Of a DNA stretch of 64,000 bases, positions 52,335 through 63,455 are shown piece by piece (within the stretch, counting starts at the first letter, position 1; every line of letters starts with the position of its first letter). The position numbers and the translations under genes were made by a program. The stretch is from Acanthacorydalis orientalis (Eukaryota > Arthropoda > Insecta > Megaloptera > Corydalidae), in NCBI GenBank assembly GCA_034766995.1, contig CM068320.1:18830812-18894811 (forward strand), read 5' to 3'. The notes beneath the pieces were generated by a model. The model ran no database searches. It was not told where the DNA came from and worked only from the letters and a program-made list of their open reading frames with translations.

Positions 52335-52340
52335 TATTTA
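52189..52340. repeat. Compound TA array with a 20-bp duplication
   Basis: TA blocks with AAATA and TTCATA variants. TATATTCATATATATGTATA at 52261-52280 is repeated exactly at 52281-52300, showing tandem duplication of a mutated TA block. Confidence 0.93.
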
Positions 52341-52888
52341 TATGTAATTCAGATTTCATTCTTAATGACGGTAAATTTTGTTGTACCTTATTCAAATTAA
52401 TTTAACAGTAATAAATACATGTTTTACTTCTTTGTCTTTAATCTAAACTTAGGAAAATTAATCTTATAGGAAAATTACAATATATATTAAATATTAAAAA
52501 GATAAACATTTCTACTACGACTAAAATTAAAAATATTTAAAATGATCAGAAAATCAATTATAATAAACAAGCATGATAATAGTATCTGAGAAATTATTGA
52601 GATTGTTTAACAAAATAAGACCTTGAGATATTTTAATAAGAATATTAGAAAAATAGGTTTATTTATAATTATATCGTCAAGGACTAACAAATATATATAT
52701 ACTAATAAAAACTAAAAAGTTTCTTTAGAGTAAGTAATAAATAACAGAATTTTTTTAAAAAAAAACAATCAAAACACATGGAATATCGTGTACTACCCGA
52801 ACTAAAATACTTAAATAAAATATTGTGCAGGAAAGGTGAAAAGACAATGTAGAAAAATGACATTAATAATCTTGTAAGTAGAATAATA

Positions 52889-53412
52889 TTAGGTTGGCAG
52901 TAAAATAATTGCCCTATGTGACCTTCAAATCATATACATTTTTCTCTTTTTTGATTTCTAACTTTTGTGCAAACTCTGCAATTGATGTGCGTGGTTTTGA
53001 TTCGACTAATGCCTTCAGCTAGTCGTTATGAACTGAAGAATGACGCCCGAGACCTTCTTCATCTTCAAGGCTTTTGTCCCCAACACAGAATTTTTGGAAG
53101 CACCATACGTTCCACAATACTATCCACACCAAAAGCATCGTTTAGTTTACGAGAAGTTTCTGCTGCTTTACCACCTTTTTTGAACTCATACAAAAAAAAA
53201 TCCTCTTGTTTGCTTTTTTCCATCTTTAATTCATTAGCCCAATTTGAAGCAAAATTAATAATAAAACCGAAGTCGATGTTACCAAAATACAGACCAATAA
53301 ATGTACTTTAAAATGATATGAACATGAACACGATGAAATGACACTTTCATTGACAATATTGAAGGTTAGAATTCAGAAAACAAAAACCGCAATTATTTTC
53401 CTACCAACCTAA
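52889..53412 (-). mobile_element. Internally deleted mariner element, copy 2
   Basis: Left end TTAGGTTGGCAGTAAAATAA and right end, read inversely, TTAGGTTGGTAGGAAAATAA then TTGCGG form clear terminal inverted repeats. TA duplications flank both ends (52887-52888 and 53413-53414). At 524 bp it is well under half a full mariner. Its leader and HTH region match copy 1 at 21477-22037, and both have lost the middle of the transposase while keeping an AAAAATGTATATGA-type segment before the 3' TIR. The deletion removes about 35 bp more than in copy 1. Confidence 0.88.
52915..53223 (-). pseudogene. Mariner transposase N-terminal (HTH) remnant
   Basis: The ATG at 53223 is intact and starts MEKSKQEDFFLYEFKKGGKA, AETSRKLNDAFGVDSIVER. 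An 8-nt deletion just after this, relative to copy 1 (near 53104), shifts the frame. Similarity continues as FQKFCVGDKSLEDEEGLGRH, SSVHND, a stop, then LKALVESKPRTSIAEFAQKL and a junction to EKNVYD. These are the first HTH, the linker and the start of the second HTH of mariner transposases. The catalytic domain is absent, so at most a DNA-binding fragment of about 40 residues could be made. Confidence 0.8.
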
Positions 53413-53414
53413 TA

Positions 53415-53512
53415 TACTGATTGAATGAATAAATATAAAATAATTAAATTCTCTTGTTCTGGTGTAAAAAGTATCAAATTAATATACTTTAATCAGTGTT
53501 ATAATATTCTAA

Positions 53513-53604
<92 letters not shown>

Positions 53605-53664
53605 AATTCTAAAAATATGTGTGCATGTTTATATGCACATTTATATAAATACATACACACACAC

Positions 53665-53701
<37 letters not shown>

Positions 53702-53845
53702 GTGTGTGTATACTAAACGAAAGAGAGAGAAAACACACATATGGAAAAAAGATCAAAAGTGAAACGGGATAAAAAAAGAGTATTATTTGTTTTAATAACA
53801 TGCATTGTTGAAAATTTTCACGCTTTACAAAATACGGAATGACCC
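53415..53845. other. Microsatellite-rich spacer
   Basis: Spacer dominated by one compound array (53516-53722). No coding sequence recognised. Confidence 0.7.
53516..53735. repeat. TA / TG / TA / CA / TA / TG / GA compound microsatellites
   Basis: TA (53516-53570), TG and TA (53571-53603), a 40-bp break, then CA, TA (53668-53700), GTGTGT and a GA run. It generates Tyr-Ile open frames on both strands that are not genes. Confidence 0.93.
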
Positions 53846-55310
53846 AAATAAATGTCTTCTAAACATTTACTATACAACATACTCCGTAAATGTGTGACAC
53901 ATTTAAATCTCATTAAAATGTCACACTACGCACCAATCGTTTTGTTTGAACCGTGTCACGTCTATTCTCACACAACTGATACTTTTATATGTTTCTACCA
54001 AATTCATTGCCTCACGTCAAACGATTTAATTCCCTTACCTTTAGCAGTAGATGAATAGGAGGACTGATGCTAGGCTTCTTCTTCTCCTGATGACACAAGC
54101 AAGATCTGATCCACGGCATTGCGTATAATTCGTACTATTCGTCTTTCTGCTCTTTTCGACACAAGTTTGCACGTTGAACGTAAATACGTTAAACGGGACG
54201 TTTATTGCAGACGTTGTTAAAACGTTACAGCACTTCGTTATATTGCAGAAAACTAAAGCATGCACGCAAGCTTAATTTTTTCACTCAAAAAAATACACAT
54301 ATTTTAAATTTAAATATCGGTTTGTTGAGATTATAAATAGAGCAAAAGCAGACAACACAATTTATTTTTGATTCTTTCTTTTTAGAAAGCTCTTCGTACA
54401 CACATAAACACAAAAATAAAGCATACAAATAACTTATTAAGCTTAAAAAGAAAAACAACAAATATTTTAAAACATGCAAATTATCACTGAGAGATATAGT
54501 TTTGATGCACAATAAACTTCAATGCTTATTTATGAGAACAATTAGAAATACAAAAAGCTTTTATATGTGTGTGTATTTTTAATAAATAAAAGAATGCTTG
54601 ATAAGACAGAAAGCACGTGGTATTTTTAGCTTTTCTTTTTAAGATACTCTTGTTGACAACATTGATGTTAGTATTTTGATTACTTAGATTATTTAGCTGA
54701 GCTAACAAGTTTGTTATTAGAAGGCGTGCATTTCTGCAACATTTGCATGTGATACGTAATCGCACATCATTTTATTCGCGCGGCGTCGCGAGCTTCATAC
54801 AACCAACGGTAGAACCGTACGCGTTCATGTCAAGAACGCAACTGAGTCAACACGAACAGAACACCATGCTATTGAAGGGCCCATGTTCTTTCATTGCTAT
54901 GCCGTCGCCCCAGGCAAAGGCAAGCATTGCTTTTTCGTAGTAATAGTAGTCGATGCACGACAAGGACGGTCTGATCCGTCATCAACAATAGTTGAGCGTG
55001 TACTTTTTCTACTGGCCCTGGGTGTTTGTCAATGATCTTGACCGTTTTGGAAGAGTTGAAGTCGTTTTCCAGGCGTTATGAAATGGATTATTAATGTAAT
55101 TAAATTTGAATACCAGACCGCTCTTCTTCGAATGTTTCTGATGTGTATTTATTTGTTTATGTATTTATACAGCACAAAACTACGGGTACCAAACGGCTTG
55201 ATTAAAATTCTGTCACGGTTTTGGAGCAAACGTGACCGTGATATTTCGTTTGTCTAATTATTGATAATTTCGTCTCTTGTTCAAGTACTGTAGCTTGCAT
55301 AACATATTAT
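53846..55310. other. GC/CpG-rich island, candidate exonic or regulatory DNA
   Basis: About 1.4 kb almost free of TA repeats and, around 54100-54270 and 54740-55080, clearly richer in GC and CpG than the rest of the window (for example ATTCGCGCGGCGTCGCGAGC at 54775-54794). The plus strand is open for 91 codons at 54760-55032 without an ATG, reading for example RTVRVHVKNATESTRTEHHA, but I recognise no family. On the minus strand, CTAAAG|GTAAGG at 54039/54038 is a good splice-donor match, and an ATG at 54119 stays open up to it (27 codons, MPWIRSCLCHQEKKKP...). A promoter/first exon, a gene fragment or an older GC-rich transposon could all explain it. No product is proposed. Confidence 0.4.
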
Positions 55311-56523
55311 CAAAGATATTCGACAAATAGAAATTGAACTTTTACTTATTTTCTTTTTCATCAATATAAATATAAACTTAACGTTGTACACCGTCGTAAA
55401 AACAAAGACAATATATAAAGAAAACGAACATATTTTGAATTTTAAAAATATGCGTATAACTATTTTTATTAACGGCTATATAATTTTATCAGTAATGAAG
55501 AAGAGTATCAGAATAACTTCCAATTAACATTTAAACACCACTTAATAATTAGTAGTTGAAACACGTGCTACTATAAAATGACTGTTTAAATATTTGTAGT
55601 CTTCGTATCATATTTCTACAAATATATTTATGTATGTAGAGATGAGTACTGATATTTTAAAATGATAATAATAGGCAATAAATTAAACGGATAACGAATG
55701 TGACTGTAAATTAGTAGTAGTTAAAATGAAGTGTAAAACTTTATATTTTCACAATGCGGGGCAATTTACACAGTAAAAATTATATTCTTGTAAGAATTTC
55801 AAAGTAATAAAAATATTTTTATTATCTAACTTCATCATTATCTAGTCCTGCGGCAAGAAGTGTTTTTATAATTTTTTAACTTCACAAAAAAATTGATGAT
55901 ATGTGATTAATAAATATTATATATTGTTACCATCCATATTCTCACGCACTAATTAATTATATATAATCATAACCAACAAAATAATATGTTTTTTCATTTT
56001 ACTTTAATTACACGCTGTTTCCAACAAAACTTGAACTATAATATTAGACCATATTTTTCATGTTAATACCTTTATTACAGTGCATACGTAAAAGAAATTA
56101 ATTATATCAAAAAAGAACATAAATGATTATTTTTCCAAAAAAACATTTTTTATATTTGTGATTTTATTATTTGAATAATATATTTAAAACAACTTTGATA
56201 TAATTTCAATGAAATACGTTTAAAAAATGAGTTTAAGTTAATATTAACTCAGATAATCAAAGTTGTACGATACTTTAATAGTAGTCGGTAAATAAATTTA
56301 ATAGTCGTCGGTTATTATAATTTATTATTATTAGTAAATCGTATCAAGGACTTTATTATGATTATTTACTATATTAGTTCGAATGAATGTCATTTTAAGT
56401 AATACTCTGTACATTTCTAGGGATACATACATACATACATACATACATACGTACGTACATACAAACATCACACATATGTATATAAACATATATATACATA
56501 TATATATATATATACATACATAC

Positions 56524-56589
<66 letters not shown>

Positions 56590-56960
56590 CTGTGTGTGTG
56601 GGTGGGTGTGTTTGTGAGTGAATAAAAGGAGAGATATTTATAATAAAAAATTGCATACTATTATATGACACGATTATTGTAATAATTATTTCTCATATTT
56701 TCTTTAATGTTACTATCTTTTTAATGTCTTTCTCTCTCTAACTTATTCATATAAAATGACAAAAAATTTTATGTATAAAAAATAATTAAAATGTAACAAA
56801 CCACTAATACAAATTAATCACATAATTAATTACTAAGCAAAACGAAATTCTATTTAATATTTTAAATACTTATTGATATATTTTTTGCTGATATTTTTTT
56901 TTTAAATAATTGTAAGAGATTGATTAGAATAAAAAAAATATTGTGATTATTATAACAAAC
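55311..56960. other. AT-rich spacer, no gene recognised
   Basis: Spacer with one compound array near its right end. Nothing else recognised. Confidence 0.68.
56425..56620. repeat. (CATA)n / (TA)n / (TG)n compound microsatellite
   Basis: (CATA)n at 56425-56465 including GTACGTACGT, TA-rich blocks, CATA again, 55 bp of TA, then a TG-rich tail to about 56616. Confidence 0.93.
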
Positions 56961-56968
56961 ATAAGTTA

Positions 56969-57217
56969 TTTTCACAAATGAATTCTTTTTTCGCCCCAAT
57001 AACCACACAAACATTTTTCCGATCAAAAATATTCAATGAATTATTATTTATTATTATTTGAGTCTCGCTTTATATTTTTGTGTTTTGAGGACGATGACTA
57101 TTCCATCGAAATGCACCTAAGTGACAATCAAAAATAATAAATTATAATTCATTGAATATTTTTGTCGGGAAAATTTTTAGTGTAGTTTATGGAGTGAAAA
57201 AATAAATAATTTGTGAA
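56969..57217. mobile_element. Long imperfect foldback (about 97-bp arms)
   Basis: The left arm (about 56969-57065) aligns along its whole length with the inverse of the right arm (about 57122-57217). The best-kept core is CAAAAATATTCAATGAATTA, identical in both. Overall match is roughly 75-80 percent by eye. The loop (57066-57121) is unlike its flanks and contains GAGGACGATGACTATTCC. Such a structure fits a foldback-type MITE. A hairpin RNA source or an old inverted duplication are alternatives. No coding content. Confidence 0.7.
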
Positions 57218-57295
57218 AGTGAATTCGTTCACAGTGTCAGAACTGTTTTTGAAATGTAAATTAATTCCTTTTTTTATGTTTGTAATTTTACTATA

Positions 57296-57310
57296 CACGC
57301 ACACACACAC

Positions 57311-57371
<61 letters not shown>
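57296..57371. repeat. (CA)-(TA)n microsatellite
   Basis: About 14 bp of CA followed by about 58 bp of TA. Confidence 0.95.
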
Positions 57372-57372
<1 letters not shown>

Positions 57373-57486
57373 ACTTTATATGTGGATGTGTGTGTCTATT
57401 TTAAATCTATATCTCAATCGTAAATTCAATCAGTTATAAATTATAATAATTGAACCATTATAACTCATAATTTATATAAAATATCA

Positions 57487-57489
<3 letters not shown>

Positions 57490-57535
<46 letters not shown>
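57490..57535. repeat. (TA)n microsatellite
   Basis: A pure TA tract of about 46 bp. Confidence 0.95.
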
Positions 57536-57537
<2 letters not shown>

Positions 57538-58346
57538 ATCTAATTATGCTACTATTTGAAAAATGATAGATATTTTAATAAGTTAATAGAATAAGTTAAT
57601 GTTAAAATTATATCAAAATTAATTTTTGACAAATAATAAAAAAGAACAGTAAAAAATAATAAAAAAATATTTGATAAAACATAACATAACTTTAATATAG
57701 ATATACATAAGTTTAATATAGATACACATTTCTGTAGTAATTTGTTTGAGAATGTTATTAAAGTGTTAGACACATTTTAGTACTTTTATATTATAATTTT
57801 GCTATAGTTTATATTTTTTCATAATTACGTATACAGCAACTATACGTATATGTAAGTTTTACAAGTATATATTCATTCATAGATTATTAATTTATATGAC
57901 AAAAATTGAAAACTGTGCCTAAGTTCAATCATTACAAATTAAAATATTACTAAATTAATTTCTTACTTTTAATAAATATAATAATGTATAATAATTAAAT
58001 TTAAATAATATAATTTTAATAATCCTGATTAAAGTTCTATAAACACGTTGAAAATAATGAATTAATAATACTATTCATTGTGAAATATGTGTTTATTCTA
58101 ATAAATATTTATAGAAACAAGTTATTACTATTTTTAATTCGTTGTTACTGTAGGAAGTAATAACAATTTTAAAAAGCAAAATGCACAAGATTACCACTTA
58201 TGTTGGGATTTACCTGTCAAATTAATCTAACATCTGTTTGGGACAATACACATTTTTGTACCTCATGAACATTTTTTTTTATTTATTACTGTCTCATTTA
58301 TTCATAGCAATCGTTAAATTCTTAGTTTGATTTTTATTACCATAGA

Positions 58347-58348
<2 letters not shown>

Positions 58349-58421
<73 letters not shown>

Positions 58422-58485
58422 GGTGGGTGCCTACGTGTGTGTGTGTGTGCGTGTGTGCGTGTACGTGCGTGTACATGTGTGTGTA
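58349..58485. repeat. (TA)n-(TG/CG)n compound microsatellite
   Basis: TA to 58410, then about 75 bp of TG-rich alternating purine-pyrimidine sequence with CG and AC steps. Confidence 0.95.
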
Positions 58486-58677
58486 TTTTCTAGTGGAATG
58501 TCTATAGTCTTAAGTACCTGATATTGAAACTATTTTGAGTTAATAAATTCTTTTTAATATAAGTCTGATTTGCAACGGTTAATCATGAAAACAAGAATTG
58601 TAATTTCATTGATTTTGCGTTTTGTACAAGTACAATACAGTTAATTTTTAATTAGCATAATTAGATTACTTAAAAGG

Positions 58678-58681
<4 letters not shown>

Positions 58682-58740
<59 letters not shown>

Positions 58741-58745
58741 ATATA
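58682..58745. repeat. (TA)n microsatellite
   Basis: A pure TA tract of about 53 bp, followed by TTTATATATAAA. Confidence 0.94.
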
Positions 58746-59479
58746 AACATGAGACTTATCGGTGTAATAAAATTAAAAAAATATTTTTAAGTTAATAATC
58801 TTCCATAAAACCAAATAAAAATTCTGCTTTGTGACTGGTTATTACCTAAGCACTTTCTATTATTAGATTTTTGCTCAGTATTAAACCACTACAATTAAAT
58901 AACAGGCTATTATTTAAGATCTTGCGTTGAATTTTTAATTAAAGTATTTGAATAAGTATAAAAGTGTTTTTTCTTCTTCTAATGCATAAAAAAAATAAAT
59001 GATAAAAATATATTTATCACTTAATATTCTTTAATATTTTTTTATTATTATTCTAGATTCATTATATTTTTTATTAGAAGTTGTATTTTTTTAATTAAAT
59101 CATTTACTGACATATGAATACATAAATATTTGTAAAATACTACAAATAAATACACAATATTAAACTTTTTTAATAATTTCTCGCTTGAATTGATTGATAG
59201 AATTAAATATTAGAAAAATATAATTTAATGATAATATAATTATTTACAACGAGACTATTGTAGTTTTTGGTATTAATTTTCTTGATTTCCCAAAAATTAT
59301 TTATTTTAAATTTAAATTATATCTTCATTCTTAACATATATTATCTATAACATATATTATACTATAAATATTTATTTGAATGATATGATGTTTTTTTTTT
59401 GCGTAGGAATAAAAACTGTAAGGTTTTAAACATATTTTAAATAATAAAAAAAAGAAAACGTAGAACATAAACATTTGTA

Positions 59480-59835
59480 TTTGAAAAAATCGAAAGTTAA
59501 CTGCGAAACATCTCCGTATATATAATTTAAACAGAACATATTTATTATAGCGGACATTTCTCTGGACATGTTCTTCCTTTACATTTTCGCAGTCAACGCA
59601 GTATATCATCGAGAATCCAGGCGCTAGCAACATACCCTTTTTTACCTGTAGCACGAGCGGAGCTCTTTGTGATTCCTTGCAGAATTGCCTTCGTACCTGA
59701 CAAATAAGATATGAGCCTAGGTGGAACTAACTTCCCAATACATATTTGCCACGTAAAATAAACAGTGATAGCATACATCTTCGTAGTCAATATCTAATCA
59801 CTTTTCGCATATCTACATCGTGTTTTATCGGTTGT
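59480..59835 (-). other. Exon-like island, product unknown
   Basis: A 350-bp stretch with much more even base composition than its flanks. On the minus strand, 59593-59790 is open for 65 codons and starts MTTKMYAITVYFTWQICIGK, with ARATGKKGYVASAWILDDIL near its end. A second frame (59331-59654) overlaps it and includes YCVDCENVKEEHVQRNVRY. Two donor-like motifs, GTCAG|GTACG and TACAG|GTAAA, lie on that strand. I recognise no family. It may be an exon fragment or the worn remains of a transposon. Confidence 0.3.
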
Positions 59836-60528
59836 TATTTATATTGGCAAGAAAAATTTTAATATTTAACATTATATATATATATATATAACACTTGTAT
59901 TTTTATTTAGATGGAATTTAAGAGACTATCAAAAGTATTACATTTTGGTTCTCTTTTATAGATCTTCAGAATTATTTATCTTTTTATTATAAATTGATAG
60001 ACAGCCAGTAGTATTTCTATTATCGCGATAATAATGTTGCGCAATGGAAATTGTACTTACAAAAGCAAAAATTACTGACCTGTATTTGTAATTTTTTATT
60101 AAAATTGTAATTTCAAAAACTTTGTGCAAGCATTTTATATTACATTGTGTAAAACCGTTCCAACTTGTTTCATATTTTTATTATAATATTTGTGAACCAA
60201 GAGTTGTTAATATTTTTTTATTAAAAATTTGTAAAATCAAACTTTTCATTTAAAATAACTTTGTAAAAATATTAAATGAATTTTTAACTTATATTAGGCG
60301 TTAAAAGACTACAGGAATATTTTTATTTTAATATTGCATTATTTTCTTACTTAATTAAAAAAAATGTCCTTATAAGTTCTATTAGTATGATTAACTAAAC
60401 TTTTGATAGAACATATAAAAAATTCAAAATGTATTAAAGGTAAAAGAAACCGATTTTATACAAGAAATAAAAATTATATATATTAGATATTCATCCATAC
60501 ACGCATCTGTGTACTTAATACATACATT

Positions 60529-60616
<88 letters not shown>

Positions 60617-60712
60617 CCATTTTAATTTATTAAAGTATATTAATATGTGTGTATATACGAATATTGCAAGTGATATTTAATAAGACAATTTTTTTTTTAA
60701 ATTATAAAAGAA

Positions 60713-60755
<43 letters not shown>
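59836..60755. other. AT-rich spacer, no gene recognised
   Basis: Spacer with a short TA run at 59871-59890 and the tracts listed next. Confidence 0.7.
60534..60614. repeat. (TA)n microsatellite
   Basis: A pure TA tract of about 80 bp. Confidence 0.95.

Positions 60756-60765
<10 letters not shown>
60717..60765. repeat. (TA)n microsatellite
   Basis: A pure TA tract that cuts into the C-terminal side of the fragment below. Confidence 0.95.
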
Positions 60766-60769
<4 letters not shown>

Positions 60770-60893
60770 CAAGTACTTTTAAATATCTATAGAGAGCACA
60801 CAATTCAGCCGAAACAATAGTTTTTTCATTCATTCGAGGCTTTATTGCTTCAAGGTTATCGGAAAAAGAGAGCTTTTGTCTATATTTTACCAC
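60766..60893 (-). pseudogene. Possible pogo/CENP-B-type HTH fragment
   Basis: The minus strand reads MVKYRQKLSFSDNLEAIKPR, MNEKTIVSAELCALYRYLKV, LAS before running into TA. The pattern K-(L)-F-KLEAIK-...-G-TIVSVA-EL resembles the first helix-turn-helix of pogo/Tigger/jerky-type transposases and CENP-B. Only about 43 residues are present, the second helix region is distorted, and no further part of an element is visible. The match is by eye and weak; unrelated sequence is quite possible. Confidence 0.25.
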
Positions 60894-61011
60894 AGAGTTC
60901 AGTAGCGTGTGCTTTATGCGATAGGCTTATCTGTATTAATGGACTTGAACAACGGAACCCTGAAAAGTATATCTTTCTAAAAAAATGTTTTTATGTAACG
61001 AAATATACTTT

Positions 61012-61015
<4 letters not shown>

Positions 61016-61056
<41 letters not shown>

Positions 61057-61070
61057 TATATATATATATG

Positions 61071-61104
<34 letters not shown>
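61016..61104. repeat. (TA)n microsatellite with AAATA variants
   Basis: About 88 bp of TA with two TAAATA interruptions near 61051 and 61072. Confidence 0.94.
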
Positions 61105-61107
<3 letters not shown>

Positions 61108-62479
61108 TCATTAGTGGGTAACGAGAAATAACTATTTTAATGTAAATTAATTATAATTATTTATCAACTTCTTTATTTTTTAAAAATATTCACAAAATGA
61201 AATATATTCAACTGTATATACTTTATGAATTTTATAATCACATATTATACATTTATTTTCACCAAAATTGACGAGGTAATTATATTATAAAAATACGTTT
61301 GGTCTTATATAGTTTAAAAATTGTAAACTGTACCAAAATATAAACTTAATTCAGCTTTTAATGATCGACTATATAATTAATACAATTCATGGTGATATAT
61401 AAATTTTAAATGTATTTTTAATGTATTTATTATCCGAAAAGACTAATGATATTGAACAAAACTCTATTATACTGAACTTTTAAAGGACTAAAATCATTAA
61501 ACATTTATAATAAAAGCATTATAATTTATTAGAATTATAAAGCATTATATATTGTAATATGTGTGACTATTAAAAAATAGAATAATTGAAGATAGTTTTA
61601 ACGTAATATAAATTTTTAAAACTATCGATTTCTTATGAAACAAATAAGAAAAAAATATTTATTTTTCAAATTATAAACAGAAAAAACAGGTACACTAAGA
61701 ACTATGCTCTACTTACTAAGACTGAGTATGTTAACAGATTTTTTTATTTAACAGATTGTTATAACTCAATTATAAGTCTTAAAACAAAGTGAAGTTTGCA
61801 TACTATCTTTTTAATGTATTTAAGGGAATATTATAGACATTCGTTTGCGTTATATTGCTATATCATTAACCATTCATGGGAAATTTAGTTTTAATAAAAT
61901 ATTAAATACAAAAAAATCATCAAATTAATTAATTAAATGGTAGTCCAAGTCCAGCTCATGCTCAATATTTGGCTGTTTAGAGAGTATTTTAAATTATGTA
62001 CACATTTCTGTTTTTTATTGCATATAGTGTATTTAATAATATTATACTAATTTTTAGTTGCCAATTTACTTTACCATATTAATAAACAATTTAAATAAGA
62101 TATTTACCTAGTGTTATATACAGATTGTCCTTTTTTTTGAAATTTGAAAACAAATAACCACTCAACTGATTAATCAAAAACAAAAATACTTTAAACAATA
62201 TACTAACATAAGAAGATAACAACAACAAAAATGTATTAAATCAAAGATAAAGCATATATTTTTGCTCCTAGAATTTCCTACTTACCTAATAATGTGATCA
62301 GACTGTAATTGGTAAAAGAAGTCCATGTTAAAAATATTAAATTATATGATTGAAAATAGATGTTTTTTTAACAACTTGTAAACTAGATTTAAAAATAAAA
62401 AAAAATTATTCACTTTACAGCATTCCTGTTCAATATACAACTTTTATATCTCATATTATATACAGGAATTTATTTTTCA

Positions 62480-62514
<35 letters not shown>
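62480..62514. repeat. (TA)n microsatellite
   Basis: A pure TA tract of about 34 bp. Confidence 0.94.
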
Positions 62515-62517
<3 letters not shown>

Positions 62518-63400
62518 TTACATAAAATCTTAATCAGCATAAGAAAACAATGTTATTGAATAAGAAATTATGTTTGTATTACAGTAATTATTCAGTGCTT
62601 ATAAATGAAAGATCTCTTACATGAAAATCAAGATTATGATATTTAAGAGAAACCAGAAGATAAGTTTACGTAATACACCAACAAAACAAATTTTGGAATT
62701 AATTTTCTAATCTTAATCATCTGTAATTGTAAGAATTTTATTATTAAAGCATTTTGGATATTTCAAATTGTTTTCAAGTTTAATAAGTTGAAGCAATATG
62801 GTTCTATTGTAACATTTTGTAATGTAATCACTAAATATTTGAAATATAGTCGTTTGTATATAAAAGATAACATTTGTTAATGAGCGCTATTGAAAATAAT
62901 CCATTAAATAATGTTAAAATGCTCTTAAATTTTCTGACAAATGAAAATATTAACAAACATTGCTTATAAAATCATTTATTCGTATTTAAATCCATGAACT
63001 TGTTATGTAACTAAGTATTCAAAAATTAATTTTTAGTCAAAAAAGATGCTGAAATTTCAAAACAGTCATGAAAAAAATATTGAAATAATGAAGGATAAAT
63101 AGAACAAAATGATGAAAATTAGCGAATCAAAACTAATCATGTACAAAAATAAATCCACGTTTGTATTAATTGCATGTTGATGGAAGTAAATAACGTCGCA
63201 GTTAACTCTCTAATAACCAATCACAACACGTACGAATAGCCATTTTGTTTCATTTAGGATTGCAAACAATGTTTTTGAGTTCGAATATGAATAGTAAAAG
63301 TAAATCTAATATATCACATTATGATTAACTGGTTTAATAACAGTTGATTTTATAAACAAACGCACATATTTTATTTTTAAAAGAAATAATTCTTTAAAAT

Positions 63401-63401
63401 A

Positions 63402-63454
<53 letters not shown>
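63401..63454. repeat. (CA)n-(TA)n microsatellite
   Basis: About 17 bp of CA followed by about 37 bp of TA. Confidence 0.95.

Positions 63455-63455
<1 letters not shown>

Larger units (their letters stand above)
45476..52888. other. AT-rich spacer, no gene recognised
   Basis: Spacer with many compound microsatellites. A patch at 49100-49400 is slightly more complex and contains an 11-bp inverted repeat (ATATGCCGATA at 49261-49271 and its complement at 49320-49330). No coding sequence was recognised. Confidence 0.62.
57240..59475. other. AT-rich spacer, no gene recognised
   Basis: Spacer with TA tracts and one Z-DNA-prone TG tract. No coding or transposon sequence recognised. Confidence 0.67.

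Noticed and set aside
52967..53311. 114-codon plus-strand open frame as a gene
   Set aside because: It is antisense to the mariner HTH remnant, which carries clear family motifs on the minus strand.
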